From assembly GCF_018070465.1 (NCBI RefSeq), contig NZ_JAGPXT010000002.1, forward strand, positions 310,001 through 374,000: 64,000 nucleotides of DNA. Direction: 5' to 3'. The notes under the pieces were generated by a model that saw only the letters and a list, made by a program, of their open reading frames with translations, did not search any database and was not told where the DNA came from. Positions within the stretch are counted from its first letter, which is position 1. Each line of letters starts with the position of its first letter. The stretch is from Micromonospora sp. C95. GTDB taxonomy: Bacteria > Actinomycetota > Actinomycetes > Mycobacteriales > Micromonosporaceae. Positions 17,377-26,512 of this stretch are shown piece after piece. The translations under genes were made by a program, and so were the position numbers.

Positions 17377-18072
17377 ATGGCACTTACCGACGACGCGATC
17401 GCGAAGATCCGGAGCATGATCCAGAGCGGCGAGCTGCCCCCGGGGACGCGGCTGCCACCGGAGCCACAACTGGCCGCCCAGATGGGGCTCTCGCGCAGCG
17501 GTGTCCGGGAAGCGGTGAAGGTGCTCGAATCGGCCCGGGTGCTCGACGTGCGACGTGGCGACGGGACATACGTGACGAGCCTCGCCCCCCGGCTGCTGCT
17601 GCAAGGGCTCGGCGTCGCGGTGGAGTTGCTGCGCGACGACACCCTGCTGGAGGTCATGGAGGTTCGCCGGATGCTGGAGCCGATGGCGACCGGCCTGGCG
17701 GCGCTGCGGATGACCGACGCCGACCTCGACGAACTGGGCCAGATCCTCCAGGACATGCGGGCGGCGGCCGGCGACGCCGAGAAGCTCATCCAGTTCGACG
17801 CCGCCTTCCACCACACCGTCGTCGCCACCACCGGCAACGAGACCCTCACCTCGCTGCTGGACGGGCTCTCCGGTCGTACGCTGCGGGCCCGGGTGTGGCG
17901 CGGGTTGATAGAGGGCAACGCGGCGCACCAGACCATCGAGGAGCACCACACGATCTACCTCGCCCTGCGCGCGCGTGACCAGTTGCTGGCACAGGCCAGC
18001 GCCCTGCTGCACGTCAACACCTCCGAGGCGTGGCTGCGTACGGTGCTCGGCGCGACGTCGTCGGACAGGTAG
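17377..18072 (+). CDS. GntR-family FCD-domain transcriptional regulator of the fucose locus
   Basis: A 231-aa regulator: N-terminal winged helix (LPPGTRLPPEPQLAAQMGLS, SRSGVREAVKVLES) and C-terminal all-helical FCD ligand domain with metal-binding residues in DAAFHHTVV and EEHHTIYLAL. The ATG at 17377 follows GAGGGGGCG; an earlier in-frame ATG at 17305 overlaps the -10 box and is rejected. It sits in the middle of the L-fucose genes. It most likely represses them and is released by a pathway sugar acid; the effector is unknown. The ACRTC-N-GAYGT palindromes in the neighbouring promoters are its probable sites. Confidence 0.9.
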   Translation: MALTDDAIAKIRSMIQSGELPPGTRLPPEPQLAAQMGLSRSGVREAVKVLESARVLDVRRGDGTYVTSLAPRLLLQGLGVAVELLRDDTLLEVMEVRRMLEPMATGLAALRMTDADLDELGQILQDMRAAAGDAEKLIQFDAAFHHTVVATTGNETLTSLLDGLSGRTLRARVWRGLIEGNAAHQTIEEHHTIYLALRARDQLLAQASALLHVNTSEAWLRTVLGATSSDR

Positions 18073-18113
18073 CGGTCGGATCGGAGCCGGTCGGCCGAGC
18101 CGAGGCGAGCCAG

Positions 18114-18124
18114 ACATCAGACGA
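18114..18124. promoter_or_regulatory. Operator-like palindrome in a convergent gap
   Basis: ACATCAGACGA matches the fucose operator with one mismatch and shares the longer AGACATCAGACG with the site at the importer promoter. It lies between the 3' ends of the regulator and L-fuconate dehydratase genes, where no promoter is expected. The rest of the 148-base gap shows no clear feature. Function uncertain; one-mismatch sites also arise by chance. Confidence 0.35.
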
Positions 18125-18220
18125 CCCGGCTCGAACGGTGGCGTGGCCGAGGACCCGGCGGGGTTGCGGCGACCGCCCATGGCGCAGGGTCGTCACCGTG
18201 CTCCCGGGGCGCATCCGTGA

Positions 18221-19546
18221 TCATGGTTTCGGCGCTCCCGCCTTGACCTCGGCGTCCATCCACGCCGGGCCGTCGGGGAAGCGGTAACGCGCCAACGAGT
18301 CGGGCAGGATCCGCGCGCTCATGCCGGCAGCCGCCGGCGCGCGGTACCGTCCACCGCTGACCCTTACCGGATCGACGAAGTGCTCATGCAGGTGGTCGAC
18401 GTACTCGATGGCCCGATCGTCGGTGCTACCGCTGAGCGCGACGAAGTCGAACATGGCCAGGTGCTGCACCAGCTCGCACAGCCCCACTCCCCCGGCGTGC
18501 GGGCAGACCGGCACCCCGAACTTCGCGGCCAGCAGCAGGACCGCCAGGTTCTCGTTCACCCCGGCGACCCGACAGGCGTCGATCTGCACCACGTCGACGG
18601 CGTCGGCCTGGAGCAGTTGTTTGAACATGACCGCGTTGTGCACGTGCTCGCCGGTGGCCACCTTGACCGGGGCGAGCGCCTTGCGCACGGCGCCGTGCCC
18701 GAGCACGTCGTCCGGCGAGGTCGGCTCCTCGATCCAGTACGGGTCGAACTCGGCCAACTCCCGCATCCAGCGGATCGCCTCGGGCACTCCCCAGATCTGG
18801 TTCGCGTCCACCGCGATCCGGATGTCCGGCCCGACGACCCGTCGGGCGATGCCCATCCGGCGTACGTCGTCGGTCAGGTTCCCACCCACCTTGAGCTTGA
18901 TCAGCCGGTAGCCGTCCTCGACCGCCTCCCGGCAGAGCCGGGCCAGCTTCTCGTCGTCGTACCCCAGCCAGCCGGGGGTGGTGGTGTAGGCGGGGTAGCC
19001 CTCGGCCCGTAGCCGCCGCTCGCGCTCGGCCCGCCCGCCCTCGGCGGTGCGCAGCAGCGTCACCGCCTCGTCCTCGGTGAGAGCGTCACGCAGGTAGCGG
19101 AAGTCGACCTGGGCGACCAACTGCTCCGGGGTGAGGTCGGCGAGCAGCTTCCACAACGGTTTCTCCGCCCGCCGGGCCGCGAGGTCCCACACCGCGTTGA
19201 CCAGACCACCGGCGGCCATGTGCACCACCCCCTTCTCGGGCCCGAGCCAGCGGATCTGGCTGTCACCGACGAGCCGGCGAGCCAGCGAACCCGGATCGGC
19301 GACCAGCTCGTCGACCCGCTGGCCGACCACCATCGGAGCGAGCGCCTGCACCGCCGCCACCTGGAGGTCGGTGCCCCGGCCCACGGTGAAGACCAGCCCG
19401 TGTCCCTCGGCACCGGCCGAGGTCCGCACGATGAGGTACGCGGCGGAGTAGTCGGGGAACGGGTTCATCGCGTCCGACCCGTCCCGATGCCGGGAGGTGG
19501 GGAACCGTACGTCGATGGTTTCTACGGACGAGATGCGCTCACTCAC
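18221..19546 (-). CDS. L-fuconate dehydratase
   Basis: Enolase-superfamily enzyme of 441 aa removing water from L-fuconate to give 2-keto-3-deoxy-L-fuconate. The active site is complete: KLK (Lys217/Lys219), VDAN (Asp247), WIEEP (Glu273), TGEH (Glu300) and CPHAGGVGL (His350). These are within one residue of the positions known for the Xanthomonas enzyme, which supports both the function and the GTG start at 19546 (AGGAG upstream). It is the first gene past the importer in a minus-strand operon and commits fucose to the non-phosphorylating route. The earlier enzymes (dehydrogenase, lactonase) are not in this window. Confidence 0.94.
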   Translation of the reverse strand: MSERISSVETIDVRFPTSRHRDGSDAMNPFPDYSAAYLIVRTSAGAEGHGLVFTVGRGTDLQVAAVQALAPMVVGQRVDELVADPGSLARRLVGDSQIRWLGPEKGVVHMAAGGLVNAVWDLAARRAEKPLWKLLADLTPEQLVAQVDFRYLRDALTEDEAVTLLRTAEGGRAERERRLRAEGYPAYTTTPGWLGYDDEKLARLCREAVEDGYRLIKLKVGGNLTDDVRRMGIARRVVGPDIRIAVDANQIWGVPEAIRWMRELAEFDPYWIEEPTSPDDVLGHGAVRKALAPVKVATGEHVHNAVMFKQLLQADAVDVVQIDACRVAGVNENLAVLLLAAKFGVPVCPHAGGVGLCELVQHLAMFDFVALSGSTDDRAIEYVDHLHEHFVDPVRVSGGRYRAPAAAGMSARILPDSLARYRFPDGPAWMDAEVKAGAPKP

Positions 19547-19620
19547 CAGCAACTCCTGAGGGGTCGAGCGATGGCCTGGTTGGCTGCCTCGCGATGGGCC
19601 CGACCGACGGGCGAGCCGAC

Positions 19621-20664
19621 TCACGTCTGTGCCTTGCCTCCGGTGATGCGGGAGACCACCAGGGCCACCAGGATGACGGTGCCGTTGAGGAAGTTCGTCC
19701 ACTGCGCGGGCACCCCAGCCAGGGTTAGTACATTGATGATCATAAACAGCAGCAGGACGCCGGTGAAGGCGCCGAAGACGCTGCCCTTGCCGCCGTTGAG
19801 GCTGACGCCGCCGATCACCGCCGCCGCGAAGACCTGGAAGATGGCGCCGCTGCCCTGGGCCGACGGCACCGCCGCAAGCCGGCCGCTGATCAGCAGCCCG
19901 GCCAGCGCCGCGAGCACACTTGCCACGATGAGGGCCAGCCAGAGCACCCGATCGGTCCGGATACCCGCCGCCCGGGCCGCGTCGGCGTTGCCGCCGATCG
20001 CGTACAGCGCCCGACCGGCCCGGGTGTAGCCGAGCACGACGATCCCGGCGGCGAACAGCAGCAGCGACAGCCAGATCGAGGCCGGCACGCCGACCCAGGT
20101 GGCGGAGCCGAGATAAGTCATCGACTCGGGCAGCATGAAGAAGGTCTGACCACCGGAGATGCCGGTGAGCAGCCCCCGCAGGACGATCAGCATGCCCAAC
20201 GTGACGATGAACCCGTTGAGGCCGAAGCGGACGATGAGCAGCCCGTTGAAAGCGCCGACGAGGGCACCGACGAGCAGCACCACCGGGACCGCCCAGGCAT
20301 CCGGTAGCACGTCGAGACCGAGGCCCCGGGTCAACGCCGGGTCCACGACCAGCCAGGCCGCGACACCCGGCGCGAGGCCGAAGGTGGACTCCAGCGAGAG
20401 GTCCATCTTGCCGGTGATCAGCACGATGGTCTGGGCGAGGACCACGATGGCGATCTCCGACATGCTCTGCAGCACGTTGATGATGTTGTCGGTGCTGAGG
20501 AAGACCGGGCTGACGATGGACCCGACGATCGCGACCGCGATGATCGCCGGTACCAGCGCCAGATCCCGCAGCCGGGCGAGGGCCAGGCTGCGCGACGAGG
20601 CACCCGGTGGGGACGGTGGCGGCGTGGCGGCCGGCCGCTCGGTGGCGGAGAGCGTCTCAGACAT
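19621..20664 (-). CDS. CUT2 ABC transporter permease of the fucose locus
   Basis: Inner-membrane permease of 347 aa, RbsC/rhamnose type, with a cytoplasmic N-terminus rich in Pro and about eight to ten hydrophobic helices. It carries [14 protein letters not shown] in place of the usual GGIDLSVGS, a variant seen in rhamnose/fucose-type permeases, and [15 protein letters not shown] near residue 290. The start overlaps the ATPase stop by 8 bases. It probably imports L-fucose, judged from its neighbours. Confidence 0.92.
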   Translation of the reverse strand: MSETLSATERPAATPPPSPPGASSRSLALARLRDLALVPAIIAVAIVGSIVSPVFLSTDNIINVLQSMSEIAIVVLAQTIVLITGKMDLSLESTFGLAPGVAAWLVVDPALTRGLGLDVLPDAWAVPVVLLVGALVGAFNGLLIVRFGLNGFIVTLGMLIVLRGLLTGISGGQTFFMLPESMTYLGSATWVGVPASIWLSLLLFAAGIVVLGYTRAGRALYAIGGNADAARAAGIRTDRVLWLALIVASVLAALAGLLISGRLAAVPSAQGSGAIFQVFAAAVIGGVSLNGGKGSVFGAFTGVLLLFMIINVLTLAGVPAQWTNFLNGTVILVALVVSRITGGKAQT

Positions 20665-22198
20665 GGTGGAGGTCCACCCCTTCCATGGCGGCTACCAGAT
20701 CGTTGTCGCTCCAGCCGTGGGCCATCTCGCGGACGACCCGGCCCTGGAACATCACCAGTACGCGATCACAGATCCGCAGGTCGTCCAGCTCGTCGGAGAC
20801 GACAAGGACGCTGGTGCCGCGAGCGCGTACCTCCTCGACGACGCCGAGCAGGGTCTGCTTGGAGCGCACGTCCACCCCGGCGGTCGGGGTGATCAGCACC
20901 AGCAGCTTCGGGTCGCTGGCCAGCGCCCGCCCCATGACCACCTTCTGTTGGTTGCCCCCGGACAGGTCGGAGACCGGCACCTGCGGCCCTGATGCCTTGA
21001 TCGCCAGGTCGGTGATGGTGTCCCGGGCAAGGTCGTCCCGCCGGGTCGGCGAGATGAGGCCCCGTCGACCGATCCGGTCCGGCACGGTCATGGTGACGTT
21101 CTCGGCGATGGACAGCAGCGGCACCAGTCCTTCGCGGTGCCGGTCCTGCGGTACCAGCCCGACGCCCGCGTCGAGGGCGTCCGGCACGCTCCCGGGACGC
21201 AGCGTCCGACCGTCGACGACGACCGTCCCCCCGGTCGGTCGGGCCAGGCCGACGATCGCCTCGGCGACCTCGACCTTGCCGCTGCCGCCGCCGCCGGCGA
21301 TGCCGACCACCTCGCCCGCCCGGGCCTCGACGGACAGTTCGGCGCCGGAGGTGGTGACCAGGCCGCGCACGGACAGCAGCACCGGCGCGTCGGTGGTCAG
21401 CGGCCGGTGCTCCGCCTCCGGCATGGTCACGTCCTCACCTGTCATCGCGGCCACCAACGCCGGCCGGCTCAGCTGGGCCACCGGGGCGGTGACGATGTGC
21501 CGGGCATCGCGGAAGACCGTCACCTGGTCACAGATCTCGTAGATCTCCTGCAGGTGATGGCTGATGAACAGGAAGGTCACGCCCTGCGCCCGCAGCTGCC
21601 GGATCCGGCTGAACAGGCGGTTGATGCCGGCACCGTCGAGCTGGGCGGTCGGCTCGTCGAGAATGATGAACCGGGCGCCGAAGGAGAGCGCCCGGGCGAT
21701 CTCGACGAACTGCCGCTGCTCGACGGAGAGCGTCGACGCGGGCTGGCGTACGTCGACCTCCACCGACCACTCCGCCAGCAGTTGTTCCGCCGCACGACGC
21801 AGCCGTGACCAGTGGATCAACCCGGTCCGGCCGCGGGCGTGCCGGTTGAGGAACAGGTTCTCCGCCACGGTGAGGGCACCGATGATCGTGGACTTCTGGT
21901 AGACGCACGCCACCCGCTTGCGCCAGGCGTCACGGTCGCCCAGCGGCGGTGCCGGACGCCCGTCGAAGGCCACCGCGCCGTCGTCGGCGGCCTGCAACCC
22001 GGTGAGGATGCTGACAAGTGTGGACTTGCCGGCGCCGTTGCGCCCGACCAGGGCGTGCGTCTCGCCACGGCGGACCACGATGCCGGCGTCGGCCAACGCC
22101 ACCGTCGACCCGAACCGTTTGGTGATCTGCACGGCCTCCACGACGGGCTGGTCGGTGCCGACCAGCCCGTCGGCCGGCCCACTCGGGGTGGCGCTCAT
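20657..22198 (-). CDS. CUT2 ABC transporter ATP-binding protein of the fucose locus
   Basis: Double ATPase of 513 aa. Domain 1: Walker [11 protein letters not shown] and Walker B DEPTAQLD. Domain 2: Walker A GGGGSGKVE with an intact Lys, signature [15 protein letters not shown], but Walker B reads LLVLITPTAGVDV, where the usual Asp-Glu is replaced by Ile-Thr. Domain 2 may therefore hydrolyse ATP poorly or not at all. The ATG at 22198 overlaps the binding-protein stop as ATGA. The downstream permease overlaps its end by 8 bases, so all three importer genes are tightly coupled. Confidence 0.92.
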   Translation of the reverse strand: MSATPSGPADGLVGTDQPVVEAVQITKRFGSTVALADAGIVVRRGETHALVGRNGAGKSTLVSILTGLQAADDGAVAFDGRPAPPLGDRDAWRKRVACVYQKSTIIGALTVAENLFLNRHARGRTGLIHWSRLRRAAEQLLAEWSVEVDVRQPASTLSVEQRQFVEIARALSFGARFIILDEPTAQLDGAGINRLFSRIRQLRAQGVTFLFISHHLQEIYEICDQVTVFRDARHIVTAPVAQLSRPALVAAMTGEDVTMPEAEHRPLTTDAPVLLSVRGLVTTSGAELSVEARAGEVVGIAGGGGSGKVEVAEAIVGLARPTGGTVVVDGRTLRPGSVPDALDAGVGLVPQDRHREGLVPLLSIAENVTMTVPDRIGRRGLISPTRRDDLARDTITDLAIKASGPQVPVSDLSGGNQQKVVMGRALASDPKLLVLITPTAGVDVRSKQTLLGVVEEVRARGTSVLVVSDELDDLRICDRVLVMFQGRVVREMAHGWSDNDLVAAMEGVDLHHV

Positions 22199-23262
22199 GC
22201 GTTGTTGCCCCACAGGGACGGGTCGTCGAACTTCAGGGTCGGTTCACCGGCGATCGGCGCACCGTCAAGCGTCACCAGCGGTGCCGGCAACTGGTCCTCC
22301 AGCAGTCCGTCACGCACCTGGATGATGGTGCTGCCGTGCTCGGTCGGGCCTGGCTGGAACGTCTTGCCCTCGATTGCCGCCTGCACATACTCCAGGCCGT
22401 ACTTGGCGTAGAGGTCGGCCGGCTGGCTGACTGTGGCGTCGATCAGCCCTTCACCGATGTTCTTCAGCTCCTCGGGGATGCCATCGTTGGAGACCACGAA
22501 GACGTGCTTCGGGTCGGTCGGCGGCACCTGGAGACCCCGCTGCTTGAGGATCTGGAGGGTCCCGGACAGGGCGAAGGAGGACTGCATGTAGATGCCCTTG
22601 ATGTCCGGGTCCGACGCGAACCGGGTCTGCAGCTTCGACGCCGCCACGTCGGCCTTCCAGTCGGTGGCCTCGCCGAACACGGTGATGTCGGGGAACTGCT
22701 GCTGCATGCACTCGTTGAACGCCTCGGTGCGGTCCCGGCCGTTGATCGAGTCCAGGCCGCCCTGGAGCATGACGACCTTGCCCTTGCCGCCGAGCTTGGT
22801 GCCGAGGAACTGGCACGCCTTGATGCCGTAGGCGCGGTTGTCGGCACGGACGACCATGAACACCTTGCCGGTGTCCGGCCGGGTGTCGATGGTGACCACC
22901 GGGATCTTCTTGCTGTCCAGTTGGGACAGCGTCGGCGCGATGGCCGCGGTGTCCTGCGGCGCCATCACCACACCCTTGACGCCCTGGCTGATGAAGGCCT
23001 GGGTATTCGAGATCAGGTTGGCGATGTCGTTCTGCGAGTTGGTGGTCTTGACCTCGACACCCAGCTCGTCGGCGAACTGCGGGACGTACTTGATGTAGGA
23101 GTTCCAGAAGTCCGTGTCGGAGCGGGGGTAGTCGACCCCGACGACCTGTGAGCCGCCCGATCCGGTCCCGTCGGCCGCGCCGTCACCGCAGCCGGCGGTG
23201 ACGGTGGCCGACGCGCCGAGCAGCAGCGTCAGCCCCATAATCGTCAGTGCCCTGCTTCTCAT
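22195..23262 (-). CDS. Sugar-binding lipoprotein of the fucose-locus ABC importer
   Basis: Lipoprotein of 355 aa with a type I periplasmic-binding fold. The signal ends in lipobox TVTAGC (about Cys25) and a Gly/Ser/Asp linker follows. Family stretches: GVDYPRSDTDFWNSYIKYVP, VVMAPQDTAAIAPTLSQLD, IPVVTIDTRPDT and VFVVSNDGIPEELKNIGEG. The ATG has GGAGGAACGACC in front. It is the first gene of binding protein-ATPase-permease-dehydratase, 284 bases below the operator-bearing promoter. L-fucose as ligand is inferred from context. Confidence 0.92.
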   Translation of the reverse strand: MRSRALTIMGLTLLLGASATVTAGCGDGAADGTGSGGSQVVGVDYPRSDTDFWNSYIKYVPQFADELGVEVKTTNSQNDIANLISNTQAFISQGVKGVVMAPQDTAAIAPTLSQLDSKKIPVVTIDTRPDTGKVFMVVRADNRAYGIKACQFLGTKLGGKGKVVMLQGGLDSINGRDRTEAFNECMQQQFPDITVFGEATDWKADVAASKLQTRFASDPDIKGIYMQSSFALSGTLQILKQRGLQVPPTDPKHVFVVSNDGIPEELKNIGEGLIDATVSQPADLYAKYGLEYVQAAIEGKTFQPGPTEHGSTIIQVRDGLLEDQLPAPLVTLDGAPIAGEPTLKFDDPSLWGNNA

Positions 23263-23538
23263 GGTCGTTCCTCCATATCCGGGACGTCACGTCAAGCGCG
23301 ACGCGGCGACCCGGTCGGGCCGCGAGGGCGCACTCGTCGGACGTGATGTGCGAAGGGGTTCATGTGGGGGCGATGGTCCACCGCAGATTCGTACTGCCGT
23401 CCCTGCTCCACCGATCGGCCACCAGGCCTGGCCCGACCCGTGCCGACAACGGCCGCCAGCGTGCGACCAAGGACCGGGTACGGGACATGGCGATCCCTCC
23501 AAGACACGGTGGTGGGTGGTGGAGTTCACGTGACTCAG
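23263..23538 (-). other. Long 5' leader or spacer of the fucose importer operon
   Basis: 276 bases lie between the putative operator and the binding-protein start. No reading frame here has a good ribosome site or a family match. A one-mismatch operator copy (TCGTCGGACGT) occurs at 23334-23344. The leader is unusually long; a second promoter nearer the gene cannot be excluded. Confidence 0.45.
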
Positions 23539-23575
23539 ACATCAGACGTTAGGGCTTCCAGACATGTGACGTCAA
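23539..23575 (-). promoter_or_regulatory. Fucose importer promoter with FCD-type operator
   Basis: On the minus strand TTGACG (23570-23575), 18 bases, TAACGT (23546-23551). The exact palindrome ACATCAGACGT (23539-23549) overlaps the -10 box. A degenerate copy (ACATGTGACGT, 23562-23572) overlaps the -35, and a weaker one (ACATCAGATCG) lies at 23627-23637. The cluster suggests cooperative repression by the FCD regulator. Confidence 0.68.
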
Positions 23576-23993
23576 CGTCCGAGATCGCGTCAACCCACCA
23601 CGAGCCGAGACAACTGGTCGGGACAGACATCAGATCGATTGCGCCGACGAGCAGCACTCCCCGCCCGGCTGGAAGGCCAGCGGCCCGTCAGCACGGCGAG
23701 CCCCCGCACCAGTGACTCGCGGGCGGCCGACCGGCCCGGCGCGCGACAGCCACCGAGCGGTCCTCGCCTGCCGATGTTGGCGATCACATCTGCGCGACCA
23801 TGGCTGTCGTCGGGTACAGAGGTGCTAGCTGGGAACGCTAACATCGATGACACTGAGATTGCCAGCTTGTTTCGGACGCGATCAGGAGGAAGCTGGGCCG
23901 TCAACGTCACCGCCCGCCACCACGGTCGCGCACCGAATTGTCGGTCCTGCCTGGCACATTGTCGCCTGGACGCGAACCGATTGGAGCCGCCCG
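23576..23993. other. Intergenic region without recognised genes
   Basis: About 420 bases between the fucose importer promoter and the VOC gene. Apart from the weak operator-like copy at 23627 and a lone half-site-like GTTAGCGTTCCC (minus strand, near 23831-23844), I see no coding signal, hairpin or repeat. Confidence 0.5.
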
Positions 23994-24455
23994 ATGAGCC
24001 GCCAGATCCAGGTCACCTTCGACGCCCACGACCCGACGGCGCTGTCCACGTTCTGGCGGGACGCCCTGGGCTACGTGCATCCCGGTCCGCCTGGAGTCGA
24101 CCTCCCCGACGGTGCCGACCCGCTGGCCGCATGGGACGACTTCCTCGCCCGGATCGGCGTACCGCCGGAGCAGCGCAACACCAGGTCGGCCATCGAGGAC
24201 CCGGAGGGGTTCGGTCCGCGGTTGTTCTTCCAGCAGGTGCCGGAGGACAAGGTCGTGAAGAACCGGGTGCACCTCGACGTACGGGCCGCGCCCGGGCTCA
24301 CCGGCGCGGAACGGATGGCAGCATTGCAGTCCGAGTGCGATCGGCTGGTCGCGTTGGGCGCCAAGCAGCTGCGCCGGGTCGAGCCCGCGCCGCCACTTGA
24401 GGCCGGCTTCATCGTGCTGACCGACCCCGAGGGCAACGAGTTCTGCCTCGACTGA
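23994..24455 (+). CDS. VOC-superfamily (glyoxalase-like) protein
   Basis: A 153-aa cytoplasmic protein of the glyoxalase/bleomycin-resistance fold (Glyoxalase_6 type). It opens with IQVTFDAHDPTALSTFWRDALGY, the usual first beta-alpha unit, and ends with the second-module signature FIVLTDPEGNEFCLD. A Trp- and Asp-rich insert (PLAAWDDFLARIGVPPEQRN) and the HLDV strand match the many small actinobacterial VOC proteins of unknown substrate. The ATG at 23994 has GGAG 8 bases upstream; longer readings lack signals. It is convergent with the next gene, with 23 bases between. Confidence 0.85.
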   Translation: MSRQIQVTFDAHDPTALSTFWRDALGYVHPGPPGVDLPDGADPLAAWDDFLARIGVPPEQRNTRSAIEDPEGFGPRLFFQQVPEDKVVKNRVHLDVRAAPGLTGAERMAALQSECDRLVALGAKQLRRVEPAPPLEAGFIVLTDPEGNEFCLD

Positions 24456-24478
24456 CTCGGTGGATCGACGCTCCCGGC

Positions 24479-25279
24479 CTACGCCGGCTCTCGCTGCTCC
24501 TTGATGAGCGCCAGCAGGCCGGCGTGCGTATCCGCGTCGGCCGCCGCGACGAGCCCGCCCAGGCCGCTGCGCCAGGGTTGGCCGTCGAGCCCGGTCACCA
24601 CGCAGCCGGCCGCCTCGCAGAGCGCGATGCCGGCCGCGAAGTGCACGCTGTCGTGCAGTCGGCCATCGGTGACGTACGCGGCGCGCCGACCGGCCGCAAC
24701 CCAGGCCAACGCCAACGTGGTCGACACCACCCGAGGCCGAAACCGCTCGACGAAACCCTCGTGGGCCAGCAGCCGGACCGCCCGGAACAACCGCTCGTTC
24801 GGAAAGGGCGGGTCGAGGTTGACGTCCACCAGCCCGGACGCCGCCGACGGCACGAGGTGCTGGTCGACACCGCCGCACCGCACCCGGGCGGCGGTGCCGT
24901 CGGTCCAGAAGACCTCCTGGGCGAACGGGTCCACGACGGCCGCCGCCGTGACCTCCGCGCCGACCCGCAGGGCCACGTTGACCGAGACCAGCGTGGTGTG
25001 TACGGCGAAGTTCAACGTTCCGCACAGCGGATCGACGAGCCACACGCGCCCGTTCCGGTCTGAACCGCTGCGTCCGCTCTCCTCGGCCACCATGGCGTCG
25101 TCGGGTCGTGCGGACCGCAGTACGCCGAGGATGGCCTGCTCCGCCTCGATGTCGGCGGTGGTGGCGAAGTCCCCATCCGCCTTCGCGAAGCGGTCCACAG
25201 ACCTTCCGTGGTGCGAACGGACGACCTCGGCACCGGCCTGCGCGGCCCGGATCGCGAGATCAGCATCGACAAGCGACAT
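24479..25279 (-). CDS. Inositol-monophosphatase-family protein with altered metal site
   Basis: A 266-aa protein with the FIG/IMPase fold: TTADIEAEQAI, AEES (Glu66-Glu67), LVDPLCGTLNF (81-91) and AAGIALCEAAG near the C-terminus. The classical phosphatase needs DP(I/L)DGT and WDxAAG. Here the second Asp of the first motif is Cys86 and the WD pair is Val212-His213, so two of the metal-binding aspartates are missing. It is therefore either inactive, uses another metal arrangement, or has another role. It is a single gene between convergent and divergent neighbours; no operon partner is evident. Confidence 0.82.
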   Translation of the reverse strand: MSLVDADLAIRAAQAGAEVVRSHHGRSVDRFAKADGDFATTADIEAEQAILGVLRSARPDDAMVAEESGRSGSDRNGRVWLVDPLCGTLNFAVHTTLVSVNVALRVGAEVTAAAVVDPFAQEVFWTDGTAARVRCGGVDQHLVPSAASGLVDVNLDPPFPNERLFRAVRLLAHEGFVERFRPRVVSTTLALAWVAAGRRAAYVTDGRLHDSVHFAAGIALCEAAGCVVTGLDGQPWRSGLGGLVAAADADTHAGLLALIKEQREPA

Positions 25280-25356
25280 CCGCTCACCGTACGTCGACCC
25301 CGGTCGCGGGGGTGCCCCGGCTCAGTCGAGCAGCCTGGCCGGGGCCACCGCGTCGG

Positions 25357-26508
25357 TCAGCTGTGGCCCAGGCAGTCGCGGACCGCTGCGGAGAGCAGGT
25401 TGGCGCGCTCGTCGTCGAAGCCGCCCATCTGGTTGACCACGTAGCCGAAGCCGACCTGGTGGGCGTCGTCGCCGAAGGCCAGGTGCCCACCGGCGCCGTC
25501 GTGGCCGAAGCTGCGTACGCCAAGCATCGGGCGGGGCACCGAGTGCACCAGGAAACCGGTGCCCCAGCGGTGTCCCGCGTCGGGCAGCCCGTACACCTGT
25601 TGGCCGCTGGCCCGGACCGTGACCGCGTCGTCGACGGACGCGGTGGTGAGCAGCCGCGCACCGTCGACCTCGGAGACGCAGGCGGCATACAGACGGGCCA
25701 GGCTCTCGGCCGTGCTGACCGCGCCCGCGCCGGGGATCTGGGCGGCCTGTATGGCCGGGTCGTTGAAGCTGACCAGGCCGTTCTCGTCGGCGGGGAAGGC
25801 GAAGGCACCGCCCATGGTGATGCCACGCTCGGCGACCGGGTCACCGGCCGGGACAGGTTCGCCGATCGGCGCCAGCATCCAGGCGACCGAATCCCGCTCG
25901 GCGGCCGGCAGTCCGATCCAGGTACGCAGACCGAGCGGCTCGCCGAGGACGCGGGAGAAGTAGGCGCCGGGCATCTCGCCGGTGATCCGCCGGATCACCT
26001 CGCCGATCAGCCAGCCGTAGGTGATCGCGTGGTAGCTGTGCGCGGTGCCCGGCTTCCACAGTGGAGTTTGTGCCTCGATCGCCTTGATCACCGGCTCCCA
26101 GGCCAGCACCTCCTCGCGGGAGAAGTGCTTGTCCAGCGCCGGCAGGCCGGACTGGTGGGTGAGCAGCCAGCGGACCGGGATCTCCGCCTTGCCGTGCTGA
26201 CCGAACTCCGGCCAGTAGAGGGTGACCGGCGCGTCGAGGTCCAGCCGACCCTCCTGCACCAGCAGGTACGCACAGATCGCCATGATCCCCTTGGTACAGG
26301 AGAAGACGACGGCGGGTGTGTCCGCGGTCCAGGGACGTCCCGACCGGGCGTCGGCCAGCCCGCCGTACAGGTCGACGACCTTCCGGCCACGCAGGTGGAC
26401 GGCGACGGCGGCACCCACCTCCTGCCGGTGGGTGAAGTTGTCCCGAAACACGTCGGCGACCCGGCCGAAGCCGTCGTCGACGTCACCGTGGATCTGGGTG
26501 TCGCTCAA
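25357..26508 (-). CDS. Beta-lactamase-fold serine hydrolase (class C/EstB-like)
   Basis: A 383-aa protein of the serine beta-lactamase/penicillin-binding fold without a signal peptide. The catalytic SxxK is SCTK (Ser70-Lys73, in VVFSCTKGIMAI). The second motif is in HSYHAITYGWLIGEV, and GHLAFGDDAHQVGFGYVVNQM sits near the C-terminal KTG-equivalent strand. Such proteins are usually cytoplasmic esterases. It begins with TTG at 26508, only 4 bases after the stop of the CUT1 permease and with AAGGGA upstream, so it is the last gene of the importer operon. A role in deacylating an imported sugar is possible but unproven. Confidence 0.85.
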   Translation of the reverse strand: MSDTQIHGDVDDGFGRVADVFRDNFTHRQEVGAAVAVHLRGRKVVDLYGGLADARSGRPWTADTPAVVFSCTKGIMAICAYLLVQEGRLDLDAPVTLYWPEFGQHGKAEIPVRWLLTHQSGLPALDKHFSREEVLAWEPVIKAIEAQTPLWKPGTAHSYHAITYGWLIGEVIRRITGEMPGAYFSRVLGEPLGLRTWIGLPAAERDSVAWMLAPIGEPVPAGDPVAERGITMGGAFAFPADENGLVSFNDPAIQAAQIPGAGAVSTAESLARLYAACVSEVDGARLLTTASVDDAVTVRASGQQVYGLPDAGHRWGTGFLVHSVPRPMLGVRSFGHDGAGGHLAFGDDAHQVGFGYVVNQMGGFDDERANLLSAAVRDCLGHS

Positions 26509-26512
26509 CCCG

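Noticed and set aside
17214..17951. Upstream extension of the mutarotase frame
   Set aside because: The added sequence is antisense to the FCD regulator and rich in Ser/Arg; RhaM proteins are about 105-115 residues.
23831..23844. Lone GTTAGCGTTCCC resembling half of the araB-type operator
   Set aside because: The other half is absent and no promoter or sugar gene follows directly; probably chance.
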